A stretch of 64,000 nucleotides of DNA from Acidovorax sp. NB1. GTDB lineage: Bacteria; Pseudomonadota; Gammaproteobacteria; Burkholderiales; Burkholderiaceae_C. The stretch covers positions 62,001-126,000 of the forward strand of contig NZ_BJHU01000003.1 in the NCBI RefSeq assembly GCF_005405905.1, written 5' to 3'. The first letter of the stretch is position 1; the number at the start of each line of letters is the position of its first letter. Below the pieces are notes generated by a model. It saw only the letters and a list, made by a program, of their open reading frames with translations, was not told the DNA's origin and searched no databases. The translations under genes were made by a program, and so were the position numbers. This document shows, in pieces, positions 1 through 9,627 of the stretch.

Positions 1-750
1 TTCGGGCAGGCCCATCACAAACGCCGTCATCAGCAGGCGCTCGACGTGGGGGTTCTGGTTGCTCACGTACAGCGTGTATTCGTCGCTGGCCCGGTTGTAG
101 CTACCGATGGCCGCGCGCGGCTCCATGGCGTTGGGGATGAGCCGGTTGTTGATCAAATCAAGCTGGGTGACATGGGCGGCGTTGGCAAACGCGGCGTCCA
201 CCGCGCCCTTGTCGCCAATGGCCCACTTGAAGCAGTGGTTGTCGGGCGCGATGTCGTGCAGCGCAGCACCTGGCACGGCCCCTGCGGCCGCATCGGCCAC
301 GTTGACCACGGCGGGCAGCACGTCGTAATCCACCTCCACCAGCTCGGCGGCATCGCGCGCCTGCTGCAGCGTCTGGGCCACCACCATGGCCACATGATCG
401 CCCACATAGCGCACCTTGCCCTGCGCCAGGATGGGGTGTGGCGGCTCCTTCATGGGCTCGCCGTTGGTGCTGGTGATGAGCCAGCCGCAGGGCAGGCCAT
501 TGATGTTGTCGGCCGCCACATCGGCGCCCACAAACACGCCCAGCACGCCGGGCGCGGCCTTGGCGGCGCTGGTGTTGATGCTGTTGATGGCGGCATGCGC
601 GTGTGGCGAGCGCACAAACACCGCATGGCTTTGTGCGGCCAGCACCACGTCGTCGGTGTACTGGCCTGCGCCGGTGAGGAAGCGGTAGTCCTCCTTGCGC
701 TTGAGCGATTCGCCAATGTGCGGCAGCTTGGAAAAGTCGGATGCACCCAT
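1..750 (-). CDS. Molybdenum hydroxylase large subunit (CoxL/xanthine dehydrogenase family), 3' end outside the window
   Basis: Only the first 250 codons are present; the gene runs off the left edge. The product starts [20 protein letters not shown] and carries the a/b-hammerhead substrate-entry domain of aldehyde/xanthine dehydrogenases (about residues 18-130, with the family's FLTGxGxYxDD opening), then the beginning of the molybdopterin-binding region. In this family the large subunit holds the Mo-cytosine-dinucleotide active site and receives electrons relay from an Fe-S small subunit. The small subunit gene ends 18 bp upstream on the same strand, so the two are cotranscribed. The active-site loop that separates true CO dehydrogenase from aldehyde or purine oxidases lies beyond the window, so the substrate is unknown. 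The start at 750 follows a GAGAAGAA Shine-Dalgarno-like stretch. Family assignment is firm; CoxL itself is not established. Confidence 0.9.
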   Translation of the reverse strand, partial: MGASDFSKLPHIGESLKRKEDYRFLTGAGQYTDDVVLAAQSHAVFVRSPHAHAAINSINTSAAKAAPGVLGVFVGADVAADNINGLPCGWLITSTNGEPMKEPPHPILAQGKVRYVGDHVAMVVAQTLQQARDAAELVEVDYDVLPAVVNVADAAAGAVPGAALHDIAPDNHCFKWAIGDKGAVDAAFANAAHVTQLDLINNRLIPNAMEPRAAIGSYNRASDEYTLYVSNQNPHVERLLMTAFVMGLPE

Positions 751-768
751 GGTTCTTCTCCTGTGTGT

Positions 769-1239
769 TTAAGCTGATGCCATGGCCTTTTGGCCGACCT
801 GCACCGCACGCACGATGTTCTGATAGCCCGTGCAGCGGCAGATGTTGCCTTCGAGCAGCTCGCGGATCTCGCCTTCGCTGGCGTTGGGGTGGTTCTTGCA
901 CAGGTCCACCGCGCTCATCACCATGCCGGGGGTGCAGAAGCCGCACTGCAGGCCGTGGCATTCCTTGAACGCCGCCTGCATGGGGTGCATGGTGCCGTCG
1001 GGCGCGGCCATGCCTTCAATGGTGGTCACCTCGGCCCCCTGGGCCTGCACGGCGAGCATGGCGCAGGATTTGACGGCGCGGCCGTTGACGTGCACGGTGC
1101 AAGCGCCGCACTGGCTGGTGTCGCAGCCCACATGGGTGCCGGTGAGCGCAAGGTGCTCTCGCAGCGCATGGACAAGCAGGGTGTTGGGAGGGACGTCAAC
1201 ACTGGCAGCGCGCCCGTTGACCGTGAACTGGACTTGCAT
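769..1239 (-). CDS. (2Fe-2S) small subunit of a molybdenum hydroxylase (CoxS-like)
   Basis: A 156-residue two-cluster iron-sulfur protein. The N-terminal plant-type ferredoxin domain has Cys39, Cys44, Cys47 and Cys59 ([10 protein letters not shown]...C); the C-terminal all-helical domain has Cys99, Cys102, Cys134 and Cys136 (CGFCTPG and CRC). This is the standard small subunit of aldehyde, isoquinoline and CO oxidoreductases, which passes electrons from the Mo centre to an acceptor. No FAD-subunit gene is seen here, so this may be a two-subunit (IorAB-like) enzyme, or the flavin subunit lies elsewhere. Start chosen at 1239 ([10 protein letters not shown]), where the family alignment begins; the 27 upstream in-frame codons do not look like protein. 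It is the first gene of the pair and diverges from the regulator at 1418. Confidence 0.93.
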   Translation of the reverse strand: MQVQFTVNGRAASVDVPPNTLLVHALREHLALTGTHVGCDTSQCGACTVHVNGRAVKSCAMLAVQAQGAEVTTIEGMAAPDGTMHPMQAAFKECHGLQCGFCTPGMVMSAVDLCKNHPNASEGEIRELLEGNICRCTGYQNIVRAVQVGQKAMASA

Positions 1240-1417
1240 CTGGCTGTCTCCTGGGTAGGTTTTGGCTGGACTTACCTCGCGCATCTTCTGCCGCCCCCTA
1301 CCACCCATCCCTAGGGACAACCCTAGATTTTCGGGCCCCCTCGCTGGATATTCTCAAAATGAAACATGTTGCAGCGCACACCGGCGCATCATGCGCAGCT
1401 CAAGGATTCGGATCACC

Positions 1418-2593
1418 ATGCTGTCCTCCGCCCCCAGCTCCACCGCCCACCGCCACGCGCTGATTGCGCAGGCCCGCCAGACCCTGCTGGTGGATGGCGC
1501 AGCGCCCCTGCGTGCAGAGGTGGAGCCCTGGATTGCGCGGTCGTGGCAGCGCTGCCTGGCACAGGGCATGGACCCCACGCAGCGTGTGGTGTTCGAGGCC
1601 GTCAGCGCCCCAGCGCTGCGCCACAGCCTGGAGCAGAACCAGGCCCTGCTGCGCGCGGCCCGCCCCGTGCTGGAGCAGCTCACGCGCGCCATCGCGGGCA
1701 TGCGCTACTTCGCCATCCTGACCGACGCCCGGGGCACCGTGGTCGAGGTGCAGGGCCACTGCGACGCGAGCGACCCACGCGCCAGCAGCATCGGCCGCGT
1801 GGGCATTGACCTCTCGGAAGCCGCTGTGGGCACCACGGCCATTGGCGCGGCGCTGGCCGAGCTGCAGCCCGTGTGGCTGCACCGGGGCGAGCATTTTCTG
1901 GATGACAACGGCAGCTACAGCTGCGCGGGCGCACCGCTGTTCGACCCCGAAGGCCGGTGCATGGGCATGCTGGACTTGACTGGCATCGACGTGCCCGAAC
2001 GGCCCGAGCTGCGCCACCTGGTGGCACGCTCGGCCCGCGCCATGGAGGACGCCTTGCTGCTGCAGCGCCCCCACGCCCTGCTGCTGCGCATGAACTGGCC
2101 CGGCTGCACGCTGGGCGGCGAAGGCGACGGCCTGCTTGCACTCGACGCCGAAGGCTGCGTGGTGGGCGCGAACAGCATGGCCCGCCAGTTGGTGCCCCAG
2201 CCCTTGCGCGCAGCCGGAACGTCCACCCACTGCAGCGACCTGCTGGCCATGCCCTGGACCATGCTGTTCGACGCGGCCCGGCGCCACCCCGCGCAGCCAC
2301 TGGACCTGCCCCTGTGGTCGGGCCTGCGCCTGCAGGCCCTGGTGCAGTGGCCTGCCCACCACCGCCGAAGTAGCCATGGAAGCCTTGGCGCTTCCACCTC
2401 TTTCAGCCCCAGCGCGGCCGCGCCCCTGGCGCCCACATCGCCGCCCGTGGCCGCACCGCTGCGCGAGGCCGAAACCGCCCTGATCCGCCAGGCGGTACAA
2501 GACGCCCGGGGCAACGTGGCCGAGGCCGCCCGCGCGCTGGGTATCAGCCGTGCCACGGTGTACCGCAAGCTGGGCACGCCCAAAGGGACATGA
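1418..2593 (+). CDS. AcoR-like regulator without the AAA+ domain (GAF, PAS-like, Fis HTH)
   Basis: A 391-residue protein built like the sigma-54 activators of the AcoR group but lacking the central ATPase. After an N-terminal segment with the AcoR-type ESWxRC-like motif (RSWQRCLAQG), a GAF-like sensor domain spans about residues 75-200 (GTTAIGAAL, YSCAGAPLFDPEG). A PAS-like stretch follows (DGLLALDAEGCVVGANSMAR), and the C-terminus is a Fis-type helix-turn-helix (GNVAEAARALGISRATVYRKL). No Walker A or GAFTGA motif is present, so it cannot remodel sigma-54 polymerase itself and probably works as a plain DNA-binding regulator. It diverges from the coxS-like gene and likely controls it. Start 1418 is preferred over the in-frame ATG at 1391 because AAGGA lies about 11 bp before it. 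Confidence 0.82.
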   Translation: MLSSAPSSTAHRHALIAQARQTLLVDGAAPLRAEVEPWIARSWQRCLAQGMDPTQRVVFEAVSAPALRHSLEQNQALLRAARPVLEQLTRAIAGMRYFAILTDARGTVVEVQGHCDASDPRASSIGRVGIDLSEAAVGTTAIGAALAELQPVWLHRGEHFLDDNGSYSCAGAPLFDPEGRCMGMLDLTGIDVPERPELRHLVARSARAMEDALLLQRPHALLLRMNWPGCTLGGEGDGLLALDAEGCVVGANSMARQLVPQPLRAAGTSTHCSDLLAMPWTMLFDAARRHPAQPLDLPLWSGLRLQALVQWPAHHRRSSHGSLGASTSFSPSAAAPLAPTSPPVAAPLREAETALIRQAVQDARGNVAEAARALGISRATVYRKLGTPKGT

Positions 2594-2690
2594 GCGGCGC
2601 TGCGCCAGCCCTACCCCGCGCGCACGCTGCCCGCCACCGTCGAAAACCTGAGTCAAAAAGGGCTTCTGCGCGCGACCCTATTGCCTTATA

Positions 2691-2710
2691 AGCTATAAAA
2701 TAGATAGTAA
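2691..2710 (+). repeat. AGCTAT-family interspersed repeat, short copy
   Basis: AGCTATAAAATAGATAGTAA matches the AT-rich end of the repeat family found throughout the window (AGCTATCAAAATAATAGTAAA form). It lies between the convergent AcoR-like gene and modE. Confidence 0.55.
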
Positions 2711-2734
2711 ACAAGTAATCCAGCAGGCCGCTGA

Positions 2735-3556
2735 TCAGAGTTCCGCCAGTGCCAGCACCACGGCGTTTTCTTCGAGCACCAGCACCACGGCACTGCCCGC
2801 GCGCAACCCGCTCTGGGGCGCGGCAAAACCCACCATGTGCAGGCCCGCCGCCAGCTCGGCCGACACCTCATCGCCCGATTCGCCGCGCACCACACGGGTG
2901 GCCCGTGCGGGCAACCGGTGGGTGCCTGCGGGCGCGGCATCGGCAGTGGCGGTAGCAGACGCCGCACGCCCGCCACGCTCTACCCGCACCGCCGTGGCCT
3001 TGCACAGCGCCAGCACAGCCAGGCCCGGCTGCAGGCCCAACAGCTCGGCACTCTCGCGGGTGATGCGCGAGGCCAGCGACACGGCGCCTGCTGCCCCACC
3101 CAAGGCGCCTGCGCCCTCCCCCTCCAGCCGCAGGTGCACACACACGATCTGCCCCTGCACCACGAGCCGGTCCACCACGCAGGGCAGCTGGTTGCGCATG
3201 CTGGTGCGCACCGCCAGCCGCGCCAGCGCCGGGCCCGCGTGGGGCGTGGCCTGCCAGCGTGAGAGCACGGCGCCCCGCGCCTGCGCCATCGCATCGGCGG
3301 CGGCCAGCAGCTGGTGGCCCGCCTCGGTCAGTTGCGCGCCGCCGCCGCCCGCCCCGCCCACAGCGCGGGCCACCAGCGGTGTGCCCGCCAGGTTGGTGAG
3401 TGTGTCCACAGCCTGCCACGCGGCCTTGTAGCTCACGCCCACGGCACGGGCGGCCTGCGAGATGGAGCCACAGGCGCCAATCTGGCGCAGGATGTCGATG
3501 CGTTTGTCGGTCAGCGCGTGGCCCAGCGCGTCCGTGAGGGAAAGTGAAGCAGGCAT
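2735..3556 (-). CDS. modE: Molybdate-responsive transcriptional regulator ModE with two TOBE/Mop domains
   Basis: A 273-residue protein. Residues 1-110 form the LysR-like winged helix-turn-helix of ModE (GSISQAARAVGVSYKAAWQA, then a LTEAG wing). Two molybdate-binding TOBE/Mop repeats follow, about residues 120-185 (SMRNQLPC...SRITRESAELLGLQPG) and 205-270 (RLPARATRV...SAVVLVLEENAVVLAL). ModE normally binds molybdate or tungstate and represses the high-affinity modABC transporter. A ModE-like dyad in front of modA at 5576-5598 fits that target. The start at 3556 (MPASLSL) is preferred over an upstream GTG that adds six residues. A low-complexity Gly/Ala stretch (VGGAGGGGAQ) sits in the wing, and a Thr/Ala-rich insert is seen near residue 195. 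Confidence 0.93.
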   Translation of the reverse strand: MPASLSLTDALGHALTDKRIDILRQIGACGSISQAARAVGVSYKAAWQAVDTLTNLAGTPLVARAVGGAGGGGAQLTEAGHQLLAAADAMAQARGAVLSRWQATPHAGPALARLAVRTSMRNQLPCVVDRLVVQGQIVCVHLRLEGEGAGALGGAAGAVSLASRITRESAELLGLQPGLAVLALCKATAVRVERGGRAASATATADAAPAGTHRLPARATRVVRGESGDEVSAELAAGLHMVGFAAPQSGLRAGSAVVLVLEENAVVLALAEL

Positions 3557-3595
3557 GGGCTGATGATGCCTCACAGGGCTGTCAGCAAAGGGCCT

Positions 3596-4039
3596 TCAGG
3601 CCACCTTGCGGCGCAGCCCCGTGACCGGCTTGGCCTGCTTTTGCTGGCGCGCCAGCGCGCCGTCCGCCGCAGCCTTCAGCAACCGCTGGAAGGACGGGCA
3701 TTGCGCATGGCTCTCGGCCGGGCAGGCGGCGGCGTGGCGCAGGCCGTTGCTCATGGCCTTGAGGCGCTTGACCATGGCGTCCAGCTCGTCGGCCTTGGCC
3801 GAGAGCAGCTGCCGGTCGATGCTGGGCTCGCCGCCGGGCAGAAACATGGAGCGGATCTCGTCCAGCGAGAACCCCGCCGACTGCCCCAGCGCAATCAAAG
3901 CCAGCTGGTCCAGCACGCCGGGCGCAAACCGGCGGCGCTCGCCGGGCGGGCCCACCGAGTGCACCAGCCCCTTTTCTTCGTAGTACCGCAGCGTCGATGC
4001 CCGCAGGCCCGAGCGTTTGGCGACTTCTGCAATGTCCAT
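3596..4039 (-). CDS. MerR-family transcriptional regulator
   Basis: A 147-residue MerR protein. The N-terminal winged helix (IAEVAKRSGLRASTLRYYEEKGL, residues 3-25) is followed by GERRRF, the conserved dimer-forming helices, and a C-terminal effector part with His102, Cys106, His111 and Cys114 (HAAACPAESHAQC), which could bind a metal or react with an electrophile or oxidant. The Cys arrangement differs from the SoxR Fe-S motif (CxxCxCxxxxxC). The gene diverges from the DUF2938-flavodoxin-DUF2798 operon through a promoter with the 19-bp spacer and central dyad that MerR proteins use to untwist DNA, so that operon is the likely target. Effector unknown. Confidence 0.9.
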   Translation of the reverse strand: MDIAEVAKRSGLRASTLRYYEEKGLVHSVGPPGERRRFAPGVLDQLALIALGQSAGFSLDEIRSMFLPGGEPSIDRQLLSAKADELDAMVKRLKAMSNGLRHAAACPAESHAQCPSFQRLLKAAADGALARQQKQAKPVTGLRRKVA

Positions 4040-4060
4040 AAAAACACCTCCAACAAACCC

Positions 4061-4091
4061 TTGACTTCAAGTTGACTTGAACTTTTACAGT
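4061..4091 (+). promoter_or_regulatory. MerR-type promoter with 19-bp spacer and central dyad
   Basis: The -35 box TTGACT (4061-4066) and -10 box TACAGT (4086-4091) are separated by 19 bp, the over-long spacing typical of MerR-activated promoters. The spacer region holds the perfect 7+2+7 dyad TTCAAGTTGACTTGAA (4066-4081). It reads towards the operon at 4147 and lies 22 bp from the merR start on the other strand, so the same operator could also autoregulate merR. Confidence 0.85.
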
Positions 4092-4146
4092 CCATTTAAC
4101 CGTGAATTCAACCCGTTTTCACGTCCACCGTCCAAGGAGTTTTTTT

Positions 4147-4644
4147 ATGGCTTTTCAATGGCAAGACTTCCCCCTCGCCCTGCTGATCGGCGTGGGCGCC
4201 ACCGCCGTCATGGATGCCTGGCTGGTGCTGCTCCAGCGCCTGGGCGTGCCCACGCTCAACTTCGCGTTCATTGGCCGCTGGGTGGGCCACCTGTTGCGCG
4301 GCCAGTTCGCCCACACGGCCATCGCCAAAGCCAGCCCCATCCCGGGCGAGCAGGCCTGGGGCTGGCTCACGCACTACGCCGTGGGCGTGGGTTTTGCCAC
4401 GGTGTTGGTGGCCATCCAGGGCGCGGACTGGGTGCGCAGCCCCACCCTGCTGCCCGCACTGGCCCTGGGCATTGGCACCGTGGCCGCGCCCCTGCTGGTG
4501 ATGCAGCCGGCTATGGGCGCGGGCTTTGCCGCATCGCGCACGCCCACGCCGCTCAAGAACTGCCTGCGCAGCCTGGCCAATCACACCGTTTTTGGCTTCG
4601 GCCTGTACCTGTCCGCGCTGGCCATCGCACTGATTTCACGATGA
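4147..4644 (+). CDS. DUF2938 family membrane protein
   Basis: A 165-residue integral membrane protein with about four hydrophobic segments (residues 9-30, 75-90, 97-120 and 140-163). The family's TAVMDAW and GWxxHYxxGxxFA motifs are visible (GVGATAVMDAWLVLLQ, WGWLTHYAVGVGFATV). The biochemical function of DUF2938 proteins is not known to me. It is the first gene of the MerR-controlled operon and is followed after 47 bp by a flavodoxin-like protein. The start at 4147 has CAAGGAG just upstream; an in-frame extension to 4102 overlaps the promoter region and was rejected. Confidence 0.85.
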   Translation: MAFQWQDFPLALLIGVGATAVMDAWLVLLQRLGVPTLNFAFIGRWVGHLLRGQFAHTAIAKASPIPGEQAWGWLTHYAVGVGFATVLVAIQGADWVRSPTLLPALALGIGTVAAPLLVMQPAMGAGFAASRTPTPLKNCLRSLANHTVFGFGLYLSALAIALISR

Positions 4645-4691
4645 CCTCTTCCGCGCCTTTCCCAAGAAATCACCCCAACGGAAACCACACC

Positions 4692-5287
4692 ATGCAACAC
4701 ATCGCCATCATTTATCACAGCGCCCACGGCCACACCGCCCACATCGCGCAGCAGGTCTGCCAAGGCGCCCAAGGGCTGCCCGGCATCCACGCCGAGCTGG
4801 TCCGGGCCGAAGACCTGGCCCACACCCCCGACGCCCTGCTGCGCTACGACGGCGTCATCCTCGGCTCGCCCACCTACCTGGGAGGGGTGTCCGGGCCGTT
4901 CAAGTCTTTCATGGACGCCACCGGCCGCTTGTGGAAAACGCAGCAGCTCAAGAACCGGCTCGCGGCAGGCTTCACCGTGTCGTCGTTGCCTGCGGGCGAC
5001 AAGCAGTCCACGCTGCTGTCGATGTTTGTGTTTGCCATGCAGCACGGCATGGTGTGGGTAGGCAACCCCATCCTGCCCGAGCAGCATGCCGGTGTGCCGT
5101 ATGACGAGGCCGCCAACCGGCTGGGCTCCTGGTCGGGCCTGATGGCGCAGGCAGGCCACGGGTCCCCCGCCGATGCCTTTGCGCCGGGCGATGTGAAAAC
5201 GGCCCGGATGTTTGGCCGGCATTTTGCGCAGACCCTGCAGCGCCTGGGTACCGTGGCTGCACCGCAGCCCCACGAGGAGGTCACTGC

Positions 5288-5291
<4 letters not shown>
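4692..5291 (+). CDS. Flavodoxin-fold NAD(P)H:quinone oxidoreductase (WrbA-like)
   Basis: A 199-residue flavodoxin-fold protein. The FMN phosphate-binding loop is at residues 8-15 (YHSAHGHT); later FMN contacts are GSPTYLGGVSGPFKSFMD and AGFTVSSLPAGDKQSTL. The length and the Met/Trp-rich segment (MFVFAMQHGMVWVG) match NAD(P)H:quinone oxidoreductases of the WrbA/flavodoxin-2 type, which reduce quinones by two electrons and limit redox cycling. Being second in an operon behind a MerR promoter suggests induction by a redox-active or electrophilic compound. It overlaps the next gene by 4 bp (GTGA), so the two are translationally coupled. Confidence 0.85.
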
Positions 5292-6383
<1,092 letters not shown>

Positions 6384-6395
6384 CGGGCGACTGCT

Positions 6396-6485
6396 AAAAC
6401 TCTCCTGGCGTCGTTGCCCCGCCTTGCTGTACTTTCAGTACTGTCTGCGACGGAGCGCCTAGCCAGGACCGCTACGCTGAGTTTT
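6396..6485. repeat. 90-bp imperfect inverted repeat between modA and modB
   Basis: The ends are AAAACTC and GAGTTTT; inside them TCCTGGC pairs with GCCAGGA, and the centre is GTACT-TTC-AGTAC. The whole region can fold as one long, interrupted hairpin. Neither arm codes for anything recognisable. It looks like an interspersed, REP-like non-coding element inserted in the modAB intergenic gap. Confidence 0.8.
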
Positions 6486-6543
6486 ATCAGACGCCTGGAA
6501 GCGCCGTCAGCACTCCAATTACCTCAGAGCACTTCAACCTTCC

Positions 6544-7224
6544 ATGCCTTTCTCCAGCGCCGATCTGGCGGCCATCGGCCTCACGCTGCGGCTGGCGGGC
6601 ACCACCATGGTGCTGCTGCTGGTGCTGTGCACGCCGCTGGCCTGGTGGCTGGCCCACACGCCGTCGCGCTGGCGCGGGCCGGTGTCGGCCGTGGTGGCGC
6701 TGCCCCTGGTGCTGCCGCCCACGGTGATCGGTTTTTATCTGCTCGTGACCCTGGGGCCCCATGGCCCCGTTGGGCAGTTCACCCAAAGCCTGGGCCTGGG
6801 CACGCTGCCCTTCACCTTCTGGGGGCTGGTGGTGGGCTCGCTCATCTATTCGCTGCCGTTTGCGGTGCAGCCGCTGCAGCACGCGTTTGAAAGCATCGGT
6901 ACACGCCCGCTGGAGGCGGCTGCCACGCTGGGCGCGGGGCCCATCGACCGGTTCTTCACGGTGGCACTGCCGCTGGCACGCCCGGGCTTTATCACTGCGG
7001 CGATCCTGAGCTTTGCGCACACCGTGGGCGAGTTTGGCGTGGTGCTCATGCTGGGCGGCAACATCCCCGGCGTGACGCGCGTGGTGTCGGTGCAGATCTA
7101 CGACCATGTCGAGGCGCTGGAATACGCCCAGGCCCACTGGCTGGCCGGGGGCATGGTGATCTTCTCGTTCCTGGTGCTGCTGGGGCTCAACCTCACGCGG
7201 CACCGCGCGTCCATGGTGTCGTGA
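6544..7224 (+). CDS. modB: Molybdate ABC transporter permease ModB
   Basis: A 226-residue inner-membrane permease with about five transmembrane segments. The ABC-permease coupling motif is at [25 protein letters not shown], and the molybdate-permease signatures [15 protein letters not shown] and [20 protein letters not shown] are both intact. It forms the channel through which ModA-delivered molybdate enters, driven by ModC. modC begins 7 bp after its stop codon, so the two are cotranscribed. Confidence 0.96.
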   Translation: MPFSSADLAAIGLTLRLAGTTMVLLLVLCTPLAWWLAHTPSRWRGPVSAVVALPLVLPPTVIGFYLLVTLGPHGPVGQFTQSLGLGTLPFTFWGLVVGSLIYSLPFAVQPLQHAFESIGTRPLEAAATLGAGPIDRFFTVALPLARPGFITAAILSFAHTVGEFGVVLMLGGNIPGVTRVVSVQIYDHVEALEYAQAHWLAGGMVIFSFLVLLGLNLTRHRASMVS

Positions 7225-7231
7225 GGGAGTG

Positions 7232-8329
7232 ATGGAAAAAGCACTGCACCGCCCCTCCATCGAGGCCCGCCTGCAACTGGTGCGCCCAGGCTTCACGCTC
7301 GATGTCGATTTGCACCTGCCCGGGCGCGGCTTGACGGCGCTGTTTGGTCCCTCGGGCTGCGGCAAGACCACCTGCCTGCGCGCCATCGCAGGACTGTCCC
7401 GCGCACGGCCCGGCCGCGTGGTGGTCAATGGCGAGGTCTGGCAGGACGAAGACGCCCACCTTTGGCGCCCCCCCCATGAGCGCGCGCTGGGCTATGTTTT
7501 CCAGGAGGCCAGCCTGTTCGACCACCTGAACGTGCGCGGCAACATCTCCTACGGCCTGCAGCGCACGCCGCCCGCACGGCGCCAGGTGGCGTTGGAGCAG
7601 GCCGTGGAACTGCTGGGCATTGGCCACCTGATGGAGCGAATGCCCCAGGCCCTGTCGGGCGGTGAGCGCCAGCGCGTGGCCATCGCGCGCGCGCTGGCCA
7701 CAAGCCCGCGCCTGCTGCTCATGGACGAACCCCTGGCCGCGCTGGATGCGCAGCGCAAGGCCGAAGTCCTGCCCTACCTGGAGACGCTGCACCGCACGCT
7801 CGACATCCCGGTGCTGTACGTAAGCCACGCCATCGACGAAGTGGGACGGCTGGCAAACCACATGGTGCTGATGGGCGACGGCCGCGTGCTGGCCCAGGGC
7901 CCCACGGGCGAGCTGATCACGCGGCTGGATCTGCCCCTGGCCCATGGCGACGCGGCCGCCACGGTGATCGAAGGCACGGTGCAACGGCACGACGCGCACG
8001 ACCACATCACCACCGTGGGGTTCAGCGGCGGGCAACTGCTGCTGGTCAGCCCCACAGCCCGCGCGCCAGGCGAGGCACTGCGCCTGCGGGTGCAGGCCCG
8101 CGACGTGAGCCTGGCCCTGGCCGCACCCGAAGACAGCAGCATCCTCAACATCCTTCCCGCCACCGTGGTGGCCCTGGCCGAAGACAGCCCGGGCCAGTGC
8201 ATGGTGGCGCTGGATGCCGGGGCCACGCGGCTGCTGGCGCGGGTCACCCAGCGGTCGGCCCAGGCGCTGGGGCTGGCACCGGGCCGGGCTGTGTTTGCAC
8301 AGGTCAAGGGCGTTGCCGTCGTGAACTGA
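7232..8329 (+). CDS. modC: Molybdate ABC transporter ATP-binding protein ModC
   Basis: A 365-residue ATPase. Counting from the ATG at 7232, Walker A is GPSGCGKTT (39-47), the ABC signature LSGGERQR (141-148) and Walker B LLLMDEP (161-167). A C-terminal TOBE/Mop domain from about residue 290 (SILNILPATVVALAEDSPG...RLLARVTQRSAQALGL) is the regulatory molybdate-binding module usual in ModC. A GTG one codon earlier (7229) is a possible alternative start. It completes modABC, the likely target of the ModE at 2735-3556. Confidence 0.96.
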   Translation: MEKALHRPSIEARLQLVRPGFTLDVDLHLPGRGLTALFGPSGCGKTTCLRAIAGLSRARPGRVVVNGEVWQDEDAHLWRPPHERALGYVFQEASLFDHLNVRGNISYGLQRTPPARRQVALEQAVELLGIGHLMERMPQALSGGERQRVAIARALATSPRLLLMDEPLAALDAQRKAEVLPYLETLHRTLDIPVLYVSHAIDEVGRLANHMVLMGDGRVLAQGPTGELITRLDLPLAHGDAAATVIEGTVQRHDAHDHITTVGFSGGQLLLVSPTARAPGEALRLRVQARDVSLALAAPEDSSILNILPATVVALAEDSPGQCMVALDAGATRLLARVTQRSAQALGLAPGRAVFAQVKGVAVVN

Positions 8330-8499
8330 CCCCGTCCGAGAGCAGGCCGCACCGACCGTATGATGCCCCGCAGACACACAGCACAAAAGGGGAGGACAGG
8401 GTGGCCATGGTGCGGAAAAACCTATGCAGACAATCACTGACCGGCACGCACGCGCGACGCCTTGAAGGCGTGCACAACAATCCGCGCGCGGCCTGAACC

Positions 8500-9627
8500 A
8501 TGGCAGCGCTCAAAACCCTGGTCCTGGGCGGTTATGGCAACTTTGGCGCACGCATCTGCCGCGCGCTGGCAGGCGGCCCGGCCACCCACCACGGCATCGC
8601 GCTGCTGGTGGCAGGCCGCGATGCCACACGCGCCCAGGCCCTGGCGCACACACTGGGCCATGGCGCACAAGGCATCGCGCTGGACCACCAGGCGCCCGGC
8701 CTGGCCGACCGGCTGCGCGCGCTGGGCGTGGGCCTGGTGATCCACACGGCGGGCCCCTTCCAGGCCCAGGCCTATGGCGTGGCCCAGGCAGCGGCCGAGG
8801 CGGGCGCGCACTACATCGACCTGGCCGACGGGCGCCGGTTTGTCTGTGACTTTCCAGCGGCGCTGCAGGCCACATTTGCGGTGGCCGGGCGCACCGCCGT
8901 CACCGGGGCCAGCACCGTGCCCGCGCTGTCGTCGGCCGTCATCGACCACCTGTGCGCAGGCTGGCAGCACATCGACAGCATTGACATCTGCATCGCCCCG
9001 GCGCAGCGCGCACCGCGCGGCGAGGCCACGCTGGCGGCCGTGCTGAGCTACTGCGGGCTGCCGATCCCCGTGTGGGAAGGCGGCCGCTGGCAAGCCCGGC
9101 GGGGCTGGGCTGGGCCCACACCGGTGCAGTTCCACCGCCTGCGGCCGCGCTTGGGGGCGGTGTGCGACATCCCGGACCTGGAAATTTTCCCGGCCCACTA
9201 CCGGGTGCGCGACCGCGTCATGTTCCGCGCCGCACTGGAAGTGGGCCTGGCGCAGCGCAGCTTTGCCACCCTGGCCGCCCTGCGCCACTGGGGGCTGCTG
9301 CCCCACCCCGAAAAGCTGGCGGGGCTGCTGCACCGCACCGGCGGCGTGCTCGACGCCCTGGGCACTCCGCTGGGTGGCATGGTGGTGCGGGTGGCGGGCA
9401 CGGATGCCCAGGGCCAGCCGCGCCAGCGTGCGTGGCACATTGCAGCCGACCACGACCATGGCCCCGAGATCCCCTGCATGGCCGCCATCCTGCTGGCCCG
9501 CCAACTGGCCGCCGGGCAGCCCCTGCCCACCGGCGCCCACACCAGCACGGGCCTGCTGCCCCTGGAGGCCTTCGCCCCCGAGTTTGCAAAGTGGGGCATG
9601 GTGACGGACATCGTGGAGGAGGCATGA
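8500..9627 (+). CDS. Saccharopine dehydrogenase-like NAD(P)-binding protein
   Basis: A 375-residue protein with an N-terminal Rossmann fold (LVLGGYGNFGARICRAL, residues 7-23; then LVAGRD and the VIHTAGPFQAQAYGVAQAAAEAGAHYIDLAD region typical of saccharopine dehydrogenase-like proteins). The C-terminal part is less conserved and no catalytic residues can be named. The substrate is unknown. It overlaps the next gene by ATGA, and its neighbours are two small membrane proteins and a UbiB kinase, which hints at a lipid- or membrane-related role, but that is inference only. Confidence 0.85.
   Translation: MAALKTLVLGGYGNFGARICRALAGGPATHHGIALLVAGRDATRAQALAHTLGHGAQGIALDHQAPGLADRLRALGVGLVIHTAGPFQAQAYGVAQAAAEAGAHYIDLADGRRFVCDFPAALQATFAVAGRTAVTGASTVPALSSAVIDHLCAGWQHIDSIDICIAPAQRAPRGEATLAAVLSYCGLPIPVWEGGRWQARRGWAGPTPVQFHRLRPRLGAVCDIPDLEIFPAHYRVRDRVMFRAALEVGLAQRSFATLAALRHWGLLPHPEKLAGLLHRTGGVLDALGTPLGGMVVRVAGTDAQGQPRQRAWHIAADHDHGPEIPCMAAILLARQLAAGQPLPTGAHTSTGLLPLEAFAPEFAKWGMVTDIVEEA

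Noticed and set aside
1-1239. Assignment of the hydroxylase pair as carbon monoxide dehydrogenase
   Set aside because: The active-site loop of the large subunit is outside the window and no coxM-like flavin subunit is adjacent, so only the family is claimed.
3596-4039. MerR gene as soxR
   Set aside because: The CxxCxCxxxxxC cluster of SoxR is absent; only a His/Cys group with different spacing is present.
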